Below are positions 43,133-52,870 of a stretch of 64,000 nt of DNA, one piece after another. A program made the translations under genes and the position numbers. Under the pieces are notes generated by a model that saw nothing but the letters and a program-made list of their open reading frames with translations, did no database searches and was not told where the DNA came from. Every line of letters starts with the position of its first letter. The first letter of the stretch is position 1. The DNA is from Pseudomonas laurylsulfatiphila (lineage in GTDB: Bacteria > Pseudomonadota > Gammaproteobacteria > Pseudomonadales > Pseudomonadaceae), in contig NZ_NIRS01000006.1 of assembly GCF_002934665.1 (NCBI RefSeq), forward strand, positions 1 to 64,000, in the 5' to 3' direction.

Positions 43133-46100
43133 CTACGGTTCGACCTGGCTCCACTGCTTGTTCAGGCGCTTGTCGGAGATCGGCACCTTGGTTCCCAACT
43201 GTTGAGCAAACAGCGAAACCCGGTACTCCTCCAACCACCAGCGATACAACTCCAGCTGCGGGTCACGCTTGCCTTCCTGGGCGTGTTTATTGGCGCGGGT
43301 CTGGTATTGCGTCCACAGGCCGCTCAATTCGCCGCTCCAGACCCGGTCGCGCTGCACCTGGGCACCGATTTTTTCGAAGCGCTGCTCAATGGCCTTGAGG
43401 TAACGCGGCAATTCCTTGAGCCACTGCATCGGTGTTTCCCGGACAAACCCCGGATAGACCAGGTGGCTGAGCTGCTGCTTGATGTCGTTCAGGGCCACGG
43501 CCTGCGCCAGGTCGATCTTGCCCTTGAAGCGTTTTTGCAGACCATGCCAGAGCTTGAGGATTTCCAGGGTCAGCTTCGCCACACGCTCGGCGTGCTCGGT
43601 CCAGGCGCCACGCTTGCGTTCGGCCAGGGACGCCAATCCGGCGCCATCGCGTGGCAGCGGGTCTTCACCTTCGAGAATGCAGCTGTCGAGGCTGGCCAGC
43701 AGAATGTCTTCCACCAGCGCATCGACACGCCCCATGTCGCGATACAGCAGGCCCAGTTCGGTCAGGCCCGGCAACTTGCCGCGCAGGAATTTTGCCGACT
43801 CGGCCAGTTGCTGCATCAGCAAGCGTTGCAGGGCACGGCGATGCTGGAACTCGGCCTCGGCCGGTGTCGAGAAACGCCCTTCCTTGACCGTGCCGGCTTC
43901 TTCCACCAGTGCCGGATAGACCGTCATCGACAGTCCGGCGATCTTCTGCTGGGTCTTCTCGGCCACGGCGGCGAAGACTTTCGGCTCCACCGGCAGCTGG
44001 CTCTTCGCGGTTTGCGGCACCGCCAATGCGGCCTGGCTGGCCTCGGCGAAACGCGCCGTCAACTCAGCCAGATCGCGCCCTTCGCCGAGGAACTTGCCCT
44101 GGCCGTCGACGATTTCCAGGTTCATCCGCAGATGGCTTTCGACCTGCTGTGCCGCCTCGGCCCAGGCTTCATCGCTGACCCGCGCACCGGTCATGCGTAG
44201 CAGCTCGCGACCCAAGGCCTGGGGCAGCGAGCCTTCGGCAAAGGTCATGCGCTGCAAGGCAGCCTTGACGAAGTCCGGCACCGGCACGAAATTCTTGCGC
44301 AGGGCCTTGGGCAGGTTGCGCACCAGGGCAATGCACTTGGCTTCGATGACACCCGGCACCAGCCAGTCCAGGCGTTCCGGCGGCAGCATCGGCAACAGCG
44401 GTGCCGGCACACGCAGGGTCACGCCGTCCCGTGGATGGTTCGGTTCGAAGTGGTAGCTGAGGGCCAACTCCAGATCGCCGATGTGCAGCGTATCCGGGTA
44501 ATGCTGCGCGGTGACCTCACTGGCTTCACGGGCCAGCACGTCCTCTTCGCGCATGATCAACAGTTGCGGATCTTTCTGACTGTTGATCCGGTACCAGCTG
44601 TCGAAGGTCGCGGTCTGATGAATCTCCGCCGGCAGGCGCGCGTCGTAGAAGGCGTACAGGGTTTCTTCATCAGCCAGGATGTCGCGACGGCGGGCCTTGG
44701 CTTCCAGTTCGTCGAGTTGCTCCAGCAGCTGTTTGTTGGCCGTCAGGCACTTGGCTTTGGACTGAATCTCGCCGCGCACCAGCGCTTCGCGGATGAACAG
44801 TTCACGAGACACCACCGGATCCACCGGGCCGTAATGCACCGGCCGTCGTCCGACCACGATCAACCCGAACAGGGTGATCTGCTCGAACGCAACCACCTGG
44901 CCGCGCTTCTTCTCCCAGTGCGGTTCGAAGTGGTTTTTCTTGATGAGGTGCCCGGCGAGCGGTTCGATCCAGTCGGCGTCGATCTTCGCCACCATGCGCG
45001 CGTAGAGTTTGGTGGTTTCCACCAGTTCGGCGGTCATCAGCCACTGCGGACGCTTCTTGCCGATGCCCGACGACGGGTGAATCCAGAAACGCCGCTGACG
45101 CGCGCCGAGATAATCGCCCTCTTCGGTTTTCTGGCCGATCTGGCTGAGCAACCCCACCAGCACTGCCTTGTGCAGTTTCGGGTAATCCGCCGGCTCTTTA
45201 TTGAGGCTCAACTGCATGTCGCGGCAGATCAGGCTCAACTGGCGATGGGAATCGCGCCATTCGCGCAGGCGCAGGTAATTCAGGAAATTCTTGCGGCACC
45301 AGTTGCGCAGCGGGTTGGCGGTCAGGGCCTGGCGTTGCTCTTCGAATCCGCGCCACAGGTTGACCAGACCGGCGAAGTCCGAGTCGGCGTCTTTCCACTG
45401 GGCGTGGGCCTGGTCCGCCGCTTGCTGACGCTCCGGCGGACGTTCGCGCGGGTCCTGGATCGACATGGCGCTGGCGACGATCAGCACTTCCTGCAAGCTG
45501 CCGAGCTTCGCCGCTTCCAGCAACATACGCCCCATGCGCGGGTCCACCGGCAGCCGCGCCAATTGGCGACCGAGCGGGGTCAACTGGCTGTTGCGGTCCA
45601 CCGCCGAGAGTTCCTGCAGCAGGTTGTAACCGTCGCTGATGGCCTTGCCATCCGGCGGCTCGATGAACGGGAACGCGCTGACCTCGCCAAGGCGCAGGTG
45701 CAACATCTGCAAAATGACCGCCGCGAGGTTGGTCCGCAGGATTTCCGGATCGGTAAATTCCGGGCGACCGAGGAAATCCTCTTCGCTGTACAGGCGCACG
45801 CAGATGCCCGGCTCGACCCGTCCGCAACGGCCCTTGCGCTGGTTGGCGCTGGCCTGGGAAACGGCTTCGATCGGCAGGCGCTGGACCTTGGCCCGGTAGC
45901 TGTAACGACTGATGCGCGCGGTGCCGCTGTCGATCACGTAACGGATGCCCGGCACGGTCAGCGAGGTTTCCGCGACGTTGGTTGCCAGCACCACGCGACG
46001 CCCCGGGTGCGACTGGAAAATCCGCTGCTGCTCGGCCGGCGACAGGCGCGCGTACAACGGCAGGATTTCGGTGTGCTTGAGCTGGGCCTTGCGCAGCATG

Positions 46101-47044
46101 TCGGCGGCGTCGCGAATCTCGCGCTCACCGGGCAGGAACACCAGCACGTCACCGGGACTGCGGCGTTCACTGCGCTCATAAGCGGCGATTTCGTCGAGGG
46201 TGGCGAGGATCGCCTGATCCACCGTCAGGTCGTCCTCGACGCGGTTACCCTCTTCGTCCTGCTCCAGGGTCAGCGGGCGATACCAGGTGTCCACCGGGAA
46301 GGTACGCCCGGACACCTCGACAATCGGTGCATCGTCGAAGTGCTTGGAGAAACGCTCCAGGTCGATGGTCGCCGAGGTGATGATGACCTTCAGGTCGGGA
46401 CGGCGCGGCAGCAGGGTTTTCAGGTAGCCGAGCAGGAAGTCGATGTTGAGGCTGCGTTCGTGGGCTTCGTCGACGATGATCGTGTCGTAGCGTTCCAGAT
46501 AGCGGTCGTTCTGGGTTTCCGCCAGCAGGATGCCGTCGGTCATCAGCTTGATCAGGGTGTTGGAATCGCTCTGGTCCTCGAAGCGCACCTGATAGCCGAC
46601 CAGGGAGCCGAGCGGCGTGCCCAGCTCTTCGGCAACCCGGCTGGCCACGCTGCGCGCCGCGATCCGCCGTGGCTGGGTATGGCCGATCAAGCCATGCTGG
46701 CCGCGCCCGATTTCCAGGCAGATCTTCGGCAACTGGGTGGTTTTACCCGAGCCGGTCTCACCGGCGATGATCAGCACCTGGTGCTTTTCCAGCGCCTTCT
46801 TGATTTCGTCGCGCTTGGCGGCAATCGGCAAACTGTCGTCGTAACGAATCACCGGCAGGCTGGCACGGCGCGCCAGCACCTGCTCACAGGACGCCTGCAT
46901 GCGCGCCACCCACTGGCCCAGCTTGGCCTCGTCGGGTTTCTTGCGCAGCTCAAGCAACTGCCGCCGCAGCCGGTGGCGGTCGGCGAGCATGGCGTGATCG
47001 AGGTTTTTCAGCAGTTTGTCGATGGAGGGCGATTCGTCGGTCAT
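43133..47044 (-). CDS. hrpA: ATP-dependent RNA helicase HrpA
   Basis: A 1303-residue DEAH-box RNA helicase, the usual size for HrpA, with roles in mRNA processing and rescue of stalled ribosomes in enterobacteria. Walker A GETGSGKTT is at 95-103, DEAH at 192-195, and motif VI QRKGRCGRV is visible, followed by the helicase-associated domains and the long HrpA-specific C-terminal region. The start is ATG 47044. A REP pair separates it from aceK on the same strand, so it may be read from its own promoter or from aceK read-through. Confidence 0.95.
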   Translation of the reverse strand: MTDESPSIDKLLKNLDHAMLADRHRLRRQLLELRKKPDEAKLGQWVARMQASCEQVLARRASLPVIRYDDSLPIAAKRDEIKKALEKHQVLIIAGETGSGKTTQLPKICLEIGRGQHGLIGHTQPRRIAARSVASRVAEELGTPLGSLVGYQVRFEDQSDSNTLIKLMTDGILLAETQNDRYLERYDTIIVDEAHERSLNIDFLLGYLKTLLPRRPDLKVIITSATIDLERFSKHFDDAPIVEVSGRTFPVDTWYRPLTLEQDEEGNRVEDDLTVDQAILATLDEIAAYERSERRSPGDVLVFLPGEREIRDAADMLRKAQLKHTEILPLYARLSPAEQQRIFQSHPGRRVVLATNVAETSLTVPGIRYVIDSGTARISRYSYRAKVQRLPIEAVSQASANQRKGRCGRVEPGICVRLYSEEDFLGRPEFTDPEILRTNLAAVILQMLHLRLGEVSAFPFIEPPDGKAISDGYNLLQELSAVDRNSQLTPLGRQLARLPVDPRMGRMLLEAAKLGSLQEVLIVASAMSIQDPRERPPERQQAADQAHAQWKDADSDFAGLVNLWRGFEEQRQALTANPLRNWCRKNFLNYLRLREWRDSHRQLSLICRDMQLSLNKEPADYPKLHKAVLVGLLSQIGQKTEEGDYLGARQRRFWIHPSSGIGKKRPQWLMTAELVETTKLYARMVAKIDADWIEPLAGHLIKKNHFEPHWEKKRGQVVAFEQITLFGLIVVGRRPVHYGPVDPVVSRELFIREALVRGEIQSKAKCLTANKQLLEQLDELEAKARRRDILADEETLYAFYDARLPAEIHQTATFDSWYRINSQKDPQLLIMREEDVLAREASEVTAQHYPDTLHIGDLELALSYHFEPNHPRDGVTLRVPAPLLPMLPPERLDWLVPGVIEAKCIALVRNLPKALRKNFVPVPDFVKAALQRMTFAEGSLPQALGRELLRMTGARVSDEAWAEAAQQVESHLRMNLEIVDGQGKFLGEGRDLAELTARFAEASQAALAVPQTAKSQLPVEPKVFAAVAEKTQQKIAGLSMTVYPALVEEAGTVKEGRFSTPAEAEFQHRRALQRLLMQQLAESAKFLRGKLPGLTELGLLYRDMGRVDALVEDILLASLDSCILEGEDPLPRDGAGLASLAERKRGAWTEHAERVAKLTLEILKLWHGLQKRFKGKIDLAQAVALNDIKQQLSHLVYPGFVRETPMQWLKELPRYLKAIEQRFEKIGAQVQRDRVWSGELSGLWTQYQTRANKHAQEGKRDPQLELYRWWLEEYRVSLFAQQLGTKVPISDKRLNKQWSQVEP

Positions 47045-47117
47045 CGGGTACGCAATTCAGTCGTCTAGTGGCGCAGGGTGCGGATTGTCGCAGATTTGCC
47101 ATGGATTGGCTGATTCT

Positions 47118-47211
47118 CCTGTAGGAGCTGTCGAGTGAAACGAGGCTGCGATCTTTTGATTCTAAAAAATCAAGATCAAAAGATCGCAGCCTTCGGCAGC
47201 TCCTACAGGAG
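47118..47211. repeat. REP-type inverted pair (TAGGAGCTGCCG family, one copy altered)
   Basis: Facing copies; the left copy has GAGCTGTCGAGTGAAACGAG in place of the usual core, which is an expansion, while the right copy is canonical. It lies between aceK and hrpA. Confidence 0.85.
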
Positions 47212-47224
47212 TTTGTTGTGATCG

Positions 47225-47246
47225 TTCCCACGCAGAGCGTGGGAGT
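47225..47246. repeat. Short palindrome TTCCCACGC-AGAG-CGTGGGAG
   Basis: A compact stem-loop (CCCACGC / GCGTGGG) 13 bases after the aceK stop. It is another small palindromic element common in Pseudomonas intergenic DNA and may act as a weak terminator for aceK. Confidence 0.7.
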
Positions 47247-47258
47247 CATCAGGTTGAA

Positions 47259-48977
47259 TTATTCGTTATCGAGGCCTTTGCGGCGATACGGAAACACGTC
47301 GATCACTTTGCCGGCGCGAATCGCCTCCTGCAGGCTCTTCCAGTAATCGGCGTTGTACAGCTCGCCATGCAACTGATCGAACAACCGGCGCTGCCCCGAA
47401 TCGGCAAACAGGAACGGCGGAAACTCTTCCGGGAACACATCCAGCGGCCCGATCGAGTACCAGGGTTCGGACGCCATCTCGTCTTCCGGCGTGCGCGGTT
47501 GTGGAATGTGGCGGAAGTTGGCCTCGGTGAGAAAGCAGATTTCGTCGTAGTCGTAGAACACCACCCGGCCGTGACGGGTGACGCCGAAGTTCTTCAGCAG
47601 CATGTCACCGGGAAAGATGTTGGCCGCCGCCAGTTGCTTGATCGCCAGGCCGTAATCTTCCAGGGCTTCGCGCACCTGCGCTTCGTTAGCGTTTTCCAGG
47701 TACAGGTTCAGCGGGGTCATGCGCCGTTCGGTCCAGCAGTGACGGATCAGCACCGTGTCGCCTTCCACCGACACCGTGGAGGGTGCGACGTCCAGCAATT
47801 CCTCCAGGCACGCCGGGTCGAACTTGCTCAGCGGGAAACGGAAGTCGGCGAACTCCTGAGTATCGGCCATGCGCCCGACCCGATCGACGCTTTTCACCAG
47901 ACGGTACTTTTCGATCACCGTGGCGCGGTCGACATTTTTCGATGGTGAGAAACGGTCCTTGATGATTTTGAACACGGTGTTGAACCCCGGCAGGGTGAAC
48001 ACGCTCATGACCATGCCGCGCACACCGGGGGCCATGATGAACTGGTCGTCGGTGTTGGCCAGGTGATTGATCAGCGCCCGGTAGAACTCCGACTTGCCGT
48101 GCTTGTAGAAGCCGATCGAGGTGTACAGCTCGGCGATGTGCTTGCCCGGCAGGATGCGCCGCAGGAAGCCGATGAACTCCGCCGGCACCGGCACATCCAC
48201 CATGAAGTACGAGCGGGTGAAGGAGAAAATGATCGACACGTCCGCTTCGTCGGTGATCAGCGCATCAATCTGGATGCCGCGACCTTCGAGGTGCAGCAAG
48301 GGAATTGCCAGCGGCCATTGCTCGTCGGCGGTGTAGATGCGCCCCACCAGGTACGCACCTTTATTACGGTACAGCACTGAGGAAAACAGCTCGACGCTCA
48401 ACTCCGGGTCCTTGCACACCCAGTCTGGCAGGTTCTCGCGCAGTTGCGCTTCGAGGCGCTTCAGGTCACCGGACAGGTCGGCGTAATCCTCGCTGAAGCG
48501 GTAGTCGGCGAAGATGCTGGCAAGCATCGCCGACAGTTGGCCTTGCGGCTTGTAGGTACGGGTTTGCGCAGCCCGGGCACGACGCAGGCTCGGCCGGGTG
48601 GTGTGGATGAACATGCAGCCGTCGCTGATCAGGTCATGGCTGAACAGCCCGCAGAAGATCGAGTTGTACCAGGTCTCGGACAATTCATCGTCGAAGCGCA
48701 GGTCGATCAGGCTGATGTAGGCACTTTTCACCAGTGGCCAGCAGCTGACGTCCAGGGTGTCGGCGTCAAACGCGGTGCGCAGTCGCTCCACCGTTTCACT
48801 GACTTTATCTTCGTACAGATTGATCCGCGCCGCCGACGCCGATTGCGTCTCTTGCCACCGGGCCTGTTCGAAACGGGCCCGGGCACCGTCGGTGATCTGC
48901 CGGAAATGCTCGCGGTAATCGTCAAAGCCATCGAGGATCAAACGGGCGATGTCGGCGGCTGGCCATTGCTGCGGCAT
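47259..48977 (-). CDS. aceK: Isocitrate dehydrogenase kinase/phosphatase
   Basis: A 572-residue bifunctional enzyme that phosphorylates and dephosphorylates isocitrate dehydrogenase, steering carbon between the TCA cycle and the glyoxylate shunt. The ATP-binding segment APGVRGMVM (about 316-324), Lys337 (NTVFK) and the catalytic Asp372 (MADTQEF) align with E. coli AceK, and DYDEICFL occurs near 476. The length is close to the usual 575-580. It stands alone here and is not linked to aceA or aceB. The start is ATG 48977. Confidence 0.96.
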   Translation of the reverse strand: MPQQWPAADIARLILDGFDDYREHFRQITDGARARFEQARWQETQSASAARINLYEDKVSETVERLRTAFDADTLDVSCWPLVKSAYISLIDLRFDDELSETWYNSIFCGLFSHDLISDGCMFIHTTRPSLRRARAAQTRTYKPQGQLSAMLASIFADYRFSEDYADLSGDLKRLEAQLRENLPDWVCKDPELSVELFSSVLYRNKGAYLVGRIYTADEQWPLAIPLLHLEGRGIQIDALITDEADVSIIFSFTRSYFMVDVPVPAEFIGFLRRILPGKHIAELYTSIGFYKHGKSEFYRALINHLANTDDQFIMAPGVRGMVMSVFTLPGFNTVFKIIKDRFSPSKNVDRATVIEKYRLVKSVDRVGRMADTQEFADFRFPLSKFDPACLEELLDVAPSTVSVEGDTVLIRHCWTERRMTPLNLYLENANEAQVREALEDYGLAIKQLAAANIFPGDMLLKNFGVTRHGRVVFYDYDEICFLTEANFRHIPQPRTPEDEMASEPWYSIGPLDVFPEEFPPFLFADSGQRRLFDQLHGELYNADYWKSLQEAIRAGKVIDVFPYRRKGLDNE

Positions 48978-49158
48978 GGTGAGACCTCTGCGGGAATTCG
49001 GGAGGCTTGAGCTTAGCCAGTGAACCGGGTGCAGGAGAAGTGTAATTTTCCACTCGCCGCGTCATCGACGCCCTGAAGAGTTCAACGCCCGGTTTTCGGT
49101 TGCTATCGATCACACACTCAGCAACACTTTCGCCCCTCCCCGAAGGAAGGACCGCGCT

Positions 49159-50067
49159 GTGAACCCCGTCGATATTTTCCGTTTACTGTCCCTGGCGGCC
49201 ATTTGGGGTGCGAGTTTTCTGTTCATGCGCATCATCGCCCCGGTGATCGGCTCCCTGCCCACCGCGTTTTTCCGCGTATCGATTGCCGCCGTCGGGTTGC
49301 TGGTGATTCTTGGCCTGATGCGCATCAGCTGGGATTTCAAGGGCAAACTCAAGACCGTGATGCTGCTCGGGGTGATCAACTCAGGCATCCCGGCGACCCT
49401 GTACTCCGTTGCCGCGCAGGTGCTGCCTGCCGGTTATTCATCGATTTTCAATGCCACGACCCCCTTGATGGGCGTGCTGATCGGCGGCCTGTTTTTCCAT
49501 GAAAGGCTGACTGGCGCCAAGCTCGGCGGCGTGTTCCTGGGGTTGTTCGGCGTGGGTGTGCTGACCCGTGCCGGTCCGGTGGCGTTCGATATGGCACTGC
49601 TGATGGGGGCCGTCGCCTGCCTGCTCGCCACCACGTGCTACGGATTTGCCGGATTCCTGGCCCGCCGCTGGCTCGATCAGGCCGGCGGTCTCGATAGCCG
49701 CTTGTCGGCAGTGGGCAGCATGCTCGGCGCGACCTTGTTCCTGCTGCCGCTGTTCGGCTACAGCGTGATCAGCCAGCCACCGGCGAGCTGGGGTGGCTGG
49801 AGCGTGTGGCTGTCGTTGCTGGGGTTGGGGCTGGGCTGCACGGCGTTTGCCTACATCATTTACTTCCGGCTGCTGAGCTCGATCGGTCCGGTGAAGTCGA
49901 TGACCACGACCTTCCTGATCCCGCTGTTTGGCGTGTTGTGGGGGGCGCTGTTTCTCGATGAGCCGCTGTCGATGGCGCATATCTATGGCGGGGTGTTGAT
50001 TGCGTTGGCGTTGTGGCTGGTGTTGAAGCCGGCTGCGGTGAAGCCGGGTTTGGTGGCTGAGCGGTAG
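49159..50067 (+). CDS. EamA/DMT-family transporter
   Basis: A 302-residue inner-membrane protein with ten helices in two EamA repeats (start NPVDIFRLLSLAAIWGASFLFMRI). GTG 49159 has GAAGGAAGGA upstream as a ribosome site. It is a probable metabolite exporter of unknown substrate. It is divergent from aceK and convergent with the aldehyde dehydrogenase gene, with a REP pair between. Confidence 0.85.
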   Translation: MNPVDIFRLLSLAAIWGASFLFMRIIAPVIGSLPTAFFRVSIAAVGLLVILGLMRISWDFKGKLKTVMLLGVINSGIPATLYSVAAQVLPAGYSSIFNATTPLMGVLIGGLFFHERLTGAKLGGVFLGLFGVGVLTRAGPVAFDMALLMGAVACLLATTCYGFAGFLARRWLDQAGGLDSRLSAVGSMLGATLFLLPLFGYSVISQPPASWGGWSVWLSLLGLGLGCTAFAYIIYFRLLSSIGPVKSMTTTFLIPLFGVLWGALFLDEPLSMAHIYGGVLIALALWLVLKPAAVKPGLVAER

Positions 50068-50088
50068 AATGGTTGCGTTGCCGATGAC

Positions 50089-50187
50089 GCCTTCGCGAGC
50101 AGGCTCGCTCCCACAGTGGATCTGCTGTGAACACATACACTGCGAACACCCGGATAAAATGTGGGAGCGAGCCTGCTCGCGATGGCG
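50089..50187. repeat. REP inverted pair (GTGGGAGCGAGC family)
   Basis: Facing copies of CTTCGCGAGCAGGCTCGCTCCCAC and its complement about 50 bases apart, between two convergent genes. Confidence 0.9.
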
Positions 50188-50206
50188 GTGGAACTGACAA
50201 CAACGA

Positions 50207-51787
50207 TCACCAGGCCAGGTCACTGACCTCCCCATCCACCAGCCGCCGAATCCCCAGCGGATTGCCGTTTTGCAACGCCTCGGGCAGCAGCGCGTCCGGA
50301 TAATTCTGGAAGCACACCGGCCGCAGGAAGCGATCGATCGCCAGGGTGCCGACCGAGGTCCCCCGTGAGTCGGATGTCGCCGGATATGGCCCGCCATGCA
50401 CCATCGACTCGCAGACTTCGACCCCGGTCGGATAGCCGTTGAGCAGGATCCGCCCGACCTTCTCTTGCAACAGTTCCGCCAGCCAGCGGTACTCCAGCAG
50501 TTCGTCGGCCTCGCCAATCAAGGTCGCGGTCAATTGCCCGCGCAAGCCCTGCAATGCTGCCGCCAACTGCGCCCAATCGTCGACCTCGATGACGATGGTG
50601 GTTGGCCCGAACACTTCCTCCTGCAGCAATTCATCGCCCTTGAGCAGCAGGCTCGCATCGGCCTTGAACACCTGTGCCTGCGCCTGATTGCCCTGTTGCG
50701 GCCGGCCCGCCAGATGGCTCAGGCCCGGATGTTCGTGCAGTTCGCCAAGGCCCCGGTTGTAGCTGGCCAGCGTGCCGGCATTGAGCATGGTTTGCGCCGG
50801 CTGCTGGTTCATGTGGGCACAGAAAGCCTCAAGAAAAGCACTGAACTGCGGCGAGCGCATTCCAATGACCAACCCCGGATTGGTGCAGAACTGGCCACAG
50901 CCCTGGGTCACCGAACCTGCCAATTGCGCCGCGATCTGCTCACCGCGCACCTCGAGGGCTTGCGGCAGCAGGAACACCGGATTGATGCTCGACATCTCGG
51001 CGAACACCGGGATCGGCTGCGGCCGGTTTGCGGCCATGTGGCTCAGGGCATTGCCGCCCTTGAGTGAACCGGTGAAGCCCACTGCCTGAATCGCCGGATG
51101 CTTGACCAGCCATTCACCGACACCGCCGCCGTAGATCATGTTGAACACACCGGCCGGCATCCCGGTTTTTTCCGCGGCACGGATGATCGCGTCAGCCACC
51201 CACTGTGCGGTTGCCATGTGCCCGCTGTGGGCCTTGAACACCACCGGGCAACCGGCGGCCAGTGCCGAGGCGGTATCGCCACCGGCGGTGGAAAAGGCCA
51301 GCGGGAAGTTGCTCGCACCGAACACCGCCACCGGCCCCAGGGCGATGCGGTACTGACGCAGATCCGGACGCGGCAGCGGTTGGCGATCCGGCAAGGCACG
51401 GTCGATGCGCGCACCATAGAAGTCGCCGCGACGCAGCACCTTGGCGAACAGGCGCAACTGGCCGCTGGTGCGGCCACGCTCACCTTGGATACGCCCGGCC
51501 GGCAACGCTGTCTCGCGACACACGGTGGCGACAAACGCATCGCCCAACCCGTCGATTTCATCGGCGATGGCGTCGAGAAACCGCGCGCGTTTTTCCGCAC
51601 TCAGGTTGCGGTAGGTCGGGTATGCCGCAGCCGCCGCTTTGGCAGCGGCATCCACTTCGGCTTCGCTGGCCTGGAAGAAAGTTCCGGGCAAGGGTTCGCC
51701 GGTGGTGGCGTCGAGGCTTTGCAACTGCAACGTGCCGTTGGCGCTGCGGCGACCGCCGATGTAGTTGTGTCCAGGAAATAGGCTCAT
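50207..51787 (-). CDS. 2-oxoglutarate semialdehyde dehydrogenase-type aldehyde dehydrogenase
   Basis: A 526-residue aldehyde dehydrogenase that likely oxidises 2-oxoglutarate semialdehyde (2,5-dioxovalerate) to 2-oxoglutarate with NAD(P)+. Catalytic residues are Glu264 (VFAEMSS) and Cys301 (GQFCTNPG), with Asn160 in ASNFP. Length and the extended C-terminus fit the NADP-type group found in pentonate, hydroxyproline and glucarate pathways. It is the last gene of a leftward operon after the dehydratase and the FAH-family enzyme, which would make its substrate. ATG 51787 gives the family's usual start (MSLFPGHNYIGG). Confidence 0.88.
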   Translation of the reverse strand: MSLFPGHNYIGGRRSANGTLQLQSLDATTGEPLPGTFFQASEAEVDAAAKAAAAAYPTYRNLSAEKRARFLDAIADEIDGLGDAFVATVCRETALPAGRIQGERGRTSGQLRLFAKVLRRGDFYGARIDRALPDRQPLPRPDLRQYRIALGPVAVFGASNFPLAFSTAGGDTASALAAGCPVVFKAHSGHMATAQWVADAIIRAAEKTGMPAGVFNMIYGGGVGEWLVKHPAIQAVGFTGSLKGGNALSHMAANRPQPIPVFAEMSSINPVFLLPQALEVRGEQIAAQLAGSVTQGCGQFCTNPGLVIGMRSPQFSAFLEAFCAHMNQQPAQTMLNAGTLASYNRGLGELHEHPGLSHLAGRPQQGNQAQAQVFKADASLLLKGDELLQEEVFGPTTIVIEVDDWAQLAAALQGLRGQLTATLIGEADELLEYRWLAELLQEKVGRILLNGYPTGVEVCESMVHGGPYPATSDSRGTSVGTLAIDRFLRPVCFQNYPDALLPEALQNGNPLGIRRLVDGEVSDLAW

Positions 51788-51821
51788 GTGGATTCCTTGA
51801 TCGATTGCAGACCTACGGGGG

Positions 51822-52817
51822 TCAGAGTGTGCGTACCTGACCGATAGCCAGCGGCTGGGCGCTCTCGCCGATGCCGTTGACCAAAGGCGCACCGAACTCA
51901 TCGAGACTGATCTGGAAGCTATCCCCCGGCTGCGTCTTCACACCGTCGGCAAACGACAGCGTGGCGGTACCGAAGTAGTGCACGTGCACATCCCCGGGAC
52001 GCAAAAACTGCGCGTACTTGAAGTGATGAAATTCGAGATTGGCCAGGCTGTGGCACATGTTGTCTTCGCCGCTGAGAAACTCTTTTTCCCAGATCGTCTG
52101 GCCGTTGCGCGTGATGCGGCTGGTGCCGACCAGATGTCTGGGCAACTCACCGACGCGCAGCTCCGGGCCAAAGGAGCAGCAACGCAGTTTCGAATGAGCG
52201 AGATACAGGTAGTTGCGCCGCTCCATGACGTGGTCGGAGAACTCGTTACCCAGTGCGTAACCGACACGGTACGGCTGGCCGTCGTCGCCGATCACATACA
52301 GGCCGGTCAGTTCCGGCTCCTCACCGGCGTCCTCGGCAAACGGCGGCACCGGGAAATCCGCACCGGGACGCACGACGATGCTGCCATCGCCCTTGTAGAA
52401 CCACTCCGGTTGCGCGCCGACCTGCTCCGCCGCCGGTTTGCCGCCCTCCAACCCCCACTTGAACATGCGCATGGTGTCGGTCATGCCGGCTTCGACTTCA
52501 CCGTCGTGCTGGTGCATTTTGTCCCGTGTCGCGGCACTGCCCAGATGGGTCAGGCCGGTGCCGCTGATCAGGCAATGGGCCGGATCTTCGTGGTCCAGCG
52601 GCGGCAGGACCTTGTGTTGCTGTAACAGCTGTGCGTAATCCGGACCGGGTTCGGTGCCGCGCCGGGCGATTTCTTCTTGCAGGCTGCACTGGGCACGGAT
52701 GGCGGCCAGGGCCAGTTCACGGGTACTGCGGGTATCGCGCAGCACCTGGACCCGAGCGCCCTCAACCAGGCCAACCTGGCGTTGCCCGTCGCTGTTTTCA
52801 AACTGAATCAGGCGCAT
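51822..52817 (-). CDS. FAH-superfamily enzyme (AraD1-type), likely 2-keto-3-deoxy-pentonate dehydratase
   Basis: A 331-residue fumarylacetoacetate-hydrolase superfamily protein of the group annotated AraD1. Signs are the FYKGDGSIVVRPG region, the acidic metal-binding stretch EEPELTGLYVIGDDG, and GNEFSDHVMERRNYLY. The nearest known role is removal of water from a 2-keto-3-deoxy pentonate to give 2-oxoglutarate semialdehyde, as for XylX in Caulobacter. GGAGGG lies 5 bases before ATG 52817. It is 53 bases after the sugar-acid dehydratase stop and 34 bases before the dehydrogenase, giving the expected three-step order. The exact substrate is inferred. Confidence 0.8.
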   Translation of the reverse strand: MRLIQFENSDGQRQVGLVEGARVQVLRDTRSTRELALAAIRAQCSLQEEIARRGTEPGPDYAQLLQQHKVLPPLDHEDPAHCLISGTGLTHLGSAATRDKMHQHDGEVEAGMTDTMRMFKWGLEGGKPAAEQVGAQPEWFYKGDGSIVVRPGADFPVPPFAEDAGEEPELTGLYVIGDDGQPYRVGYALGNEFSDHVMERRNYLYLAHSKLRCCSFGPELRVGELPRHLVGTSRITRNGQTIWEKEFLSGEDNMCHSLANLEFHHFKYAQFLRPGDVHVHYFGTATLSFADGVKTQPGDSFQISLDEFGAPLVNGIGESAQPLAIGQVRTL

Positions 52818-52870
52818 GTCGGCCCTCCGAAAAGTCGTGGTGGGCGCCGCGAGAGAGCGGCGCCGGACGG

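Noticed and set aside
44435..47068. 877-codon plus-strand frame opposite hrpA
   Set aside because: hrpA carries all helicase motifs on the minus strand; the opposite frame has no recognisable domain.
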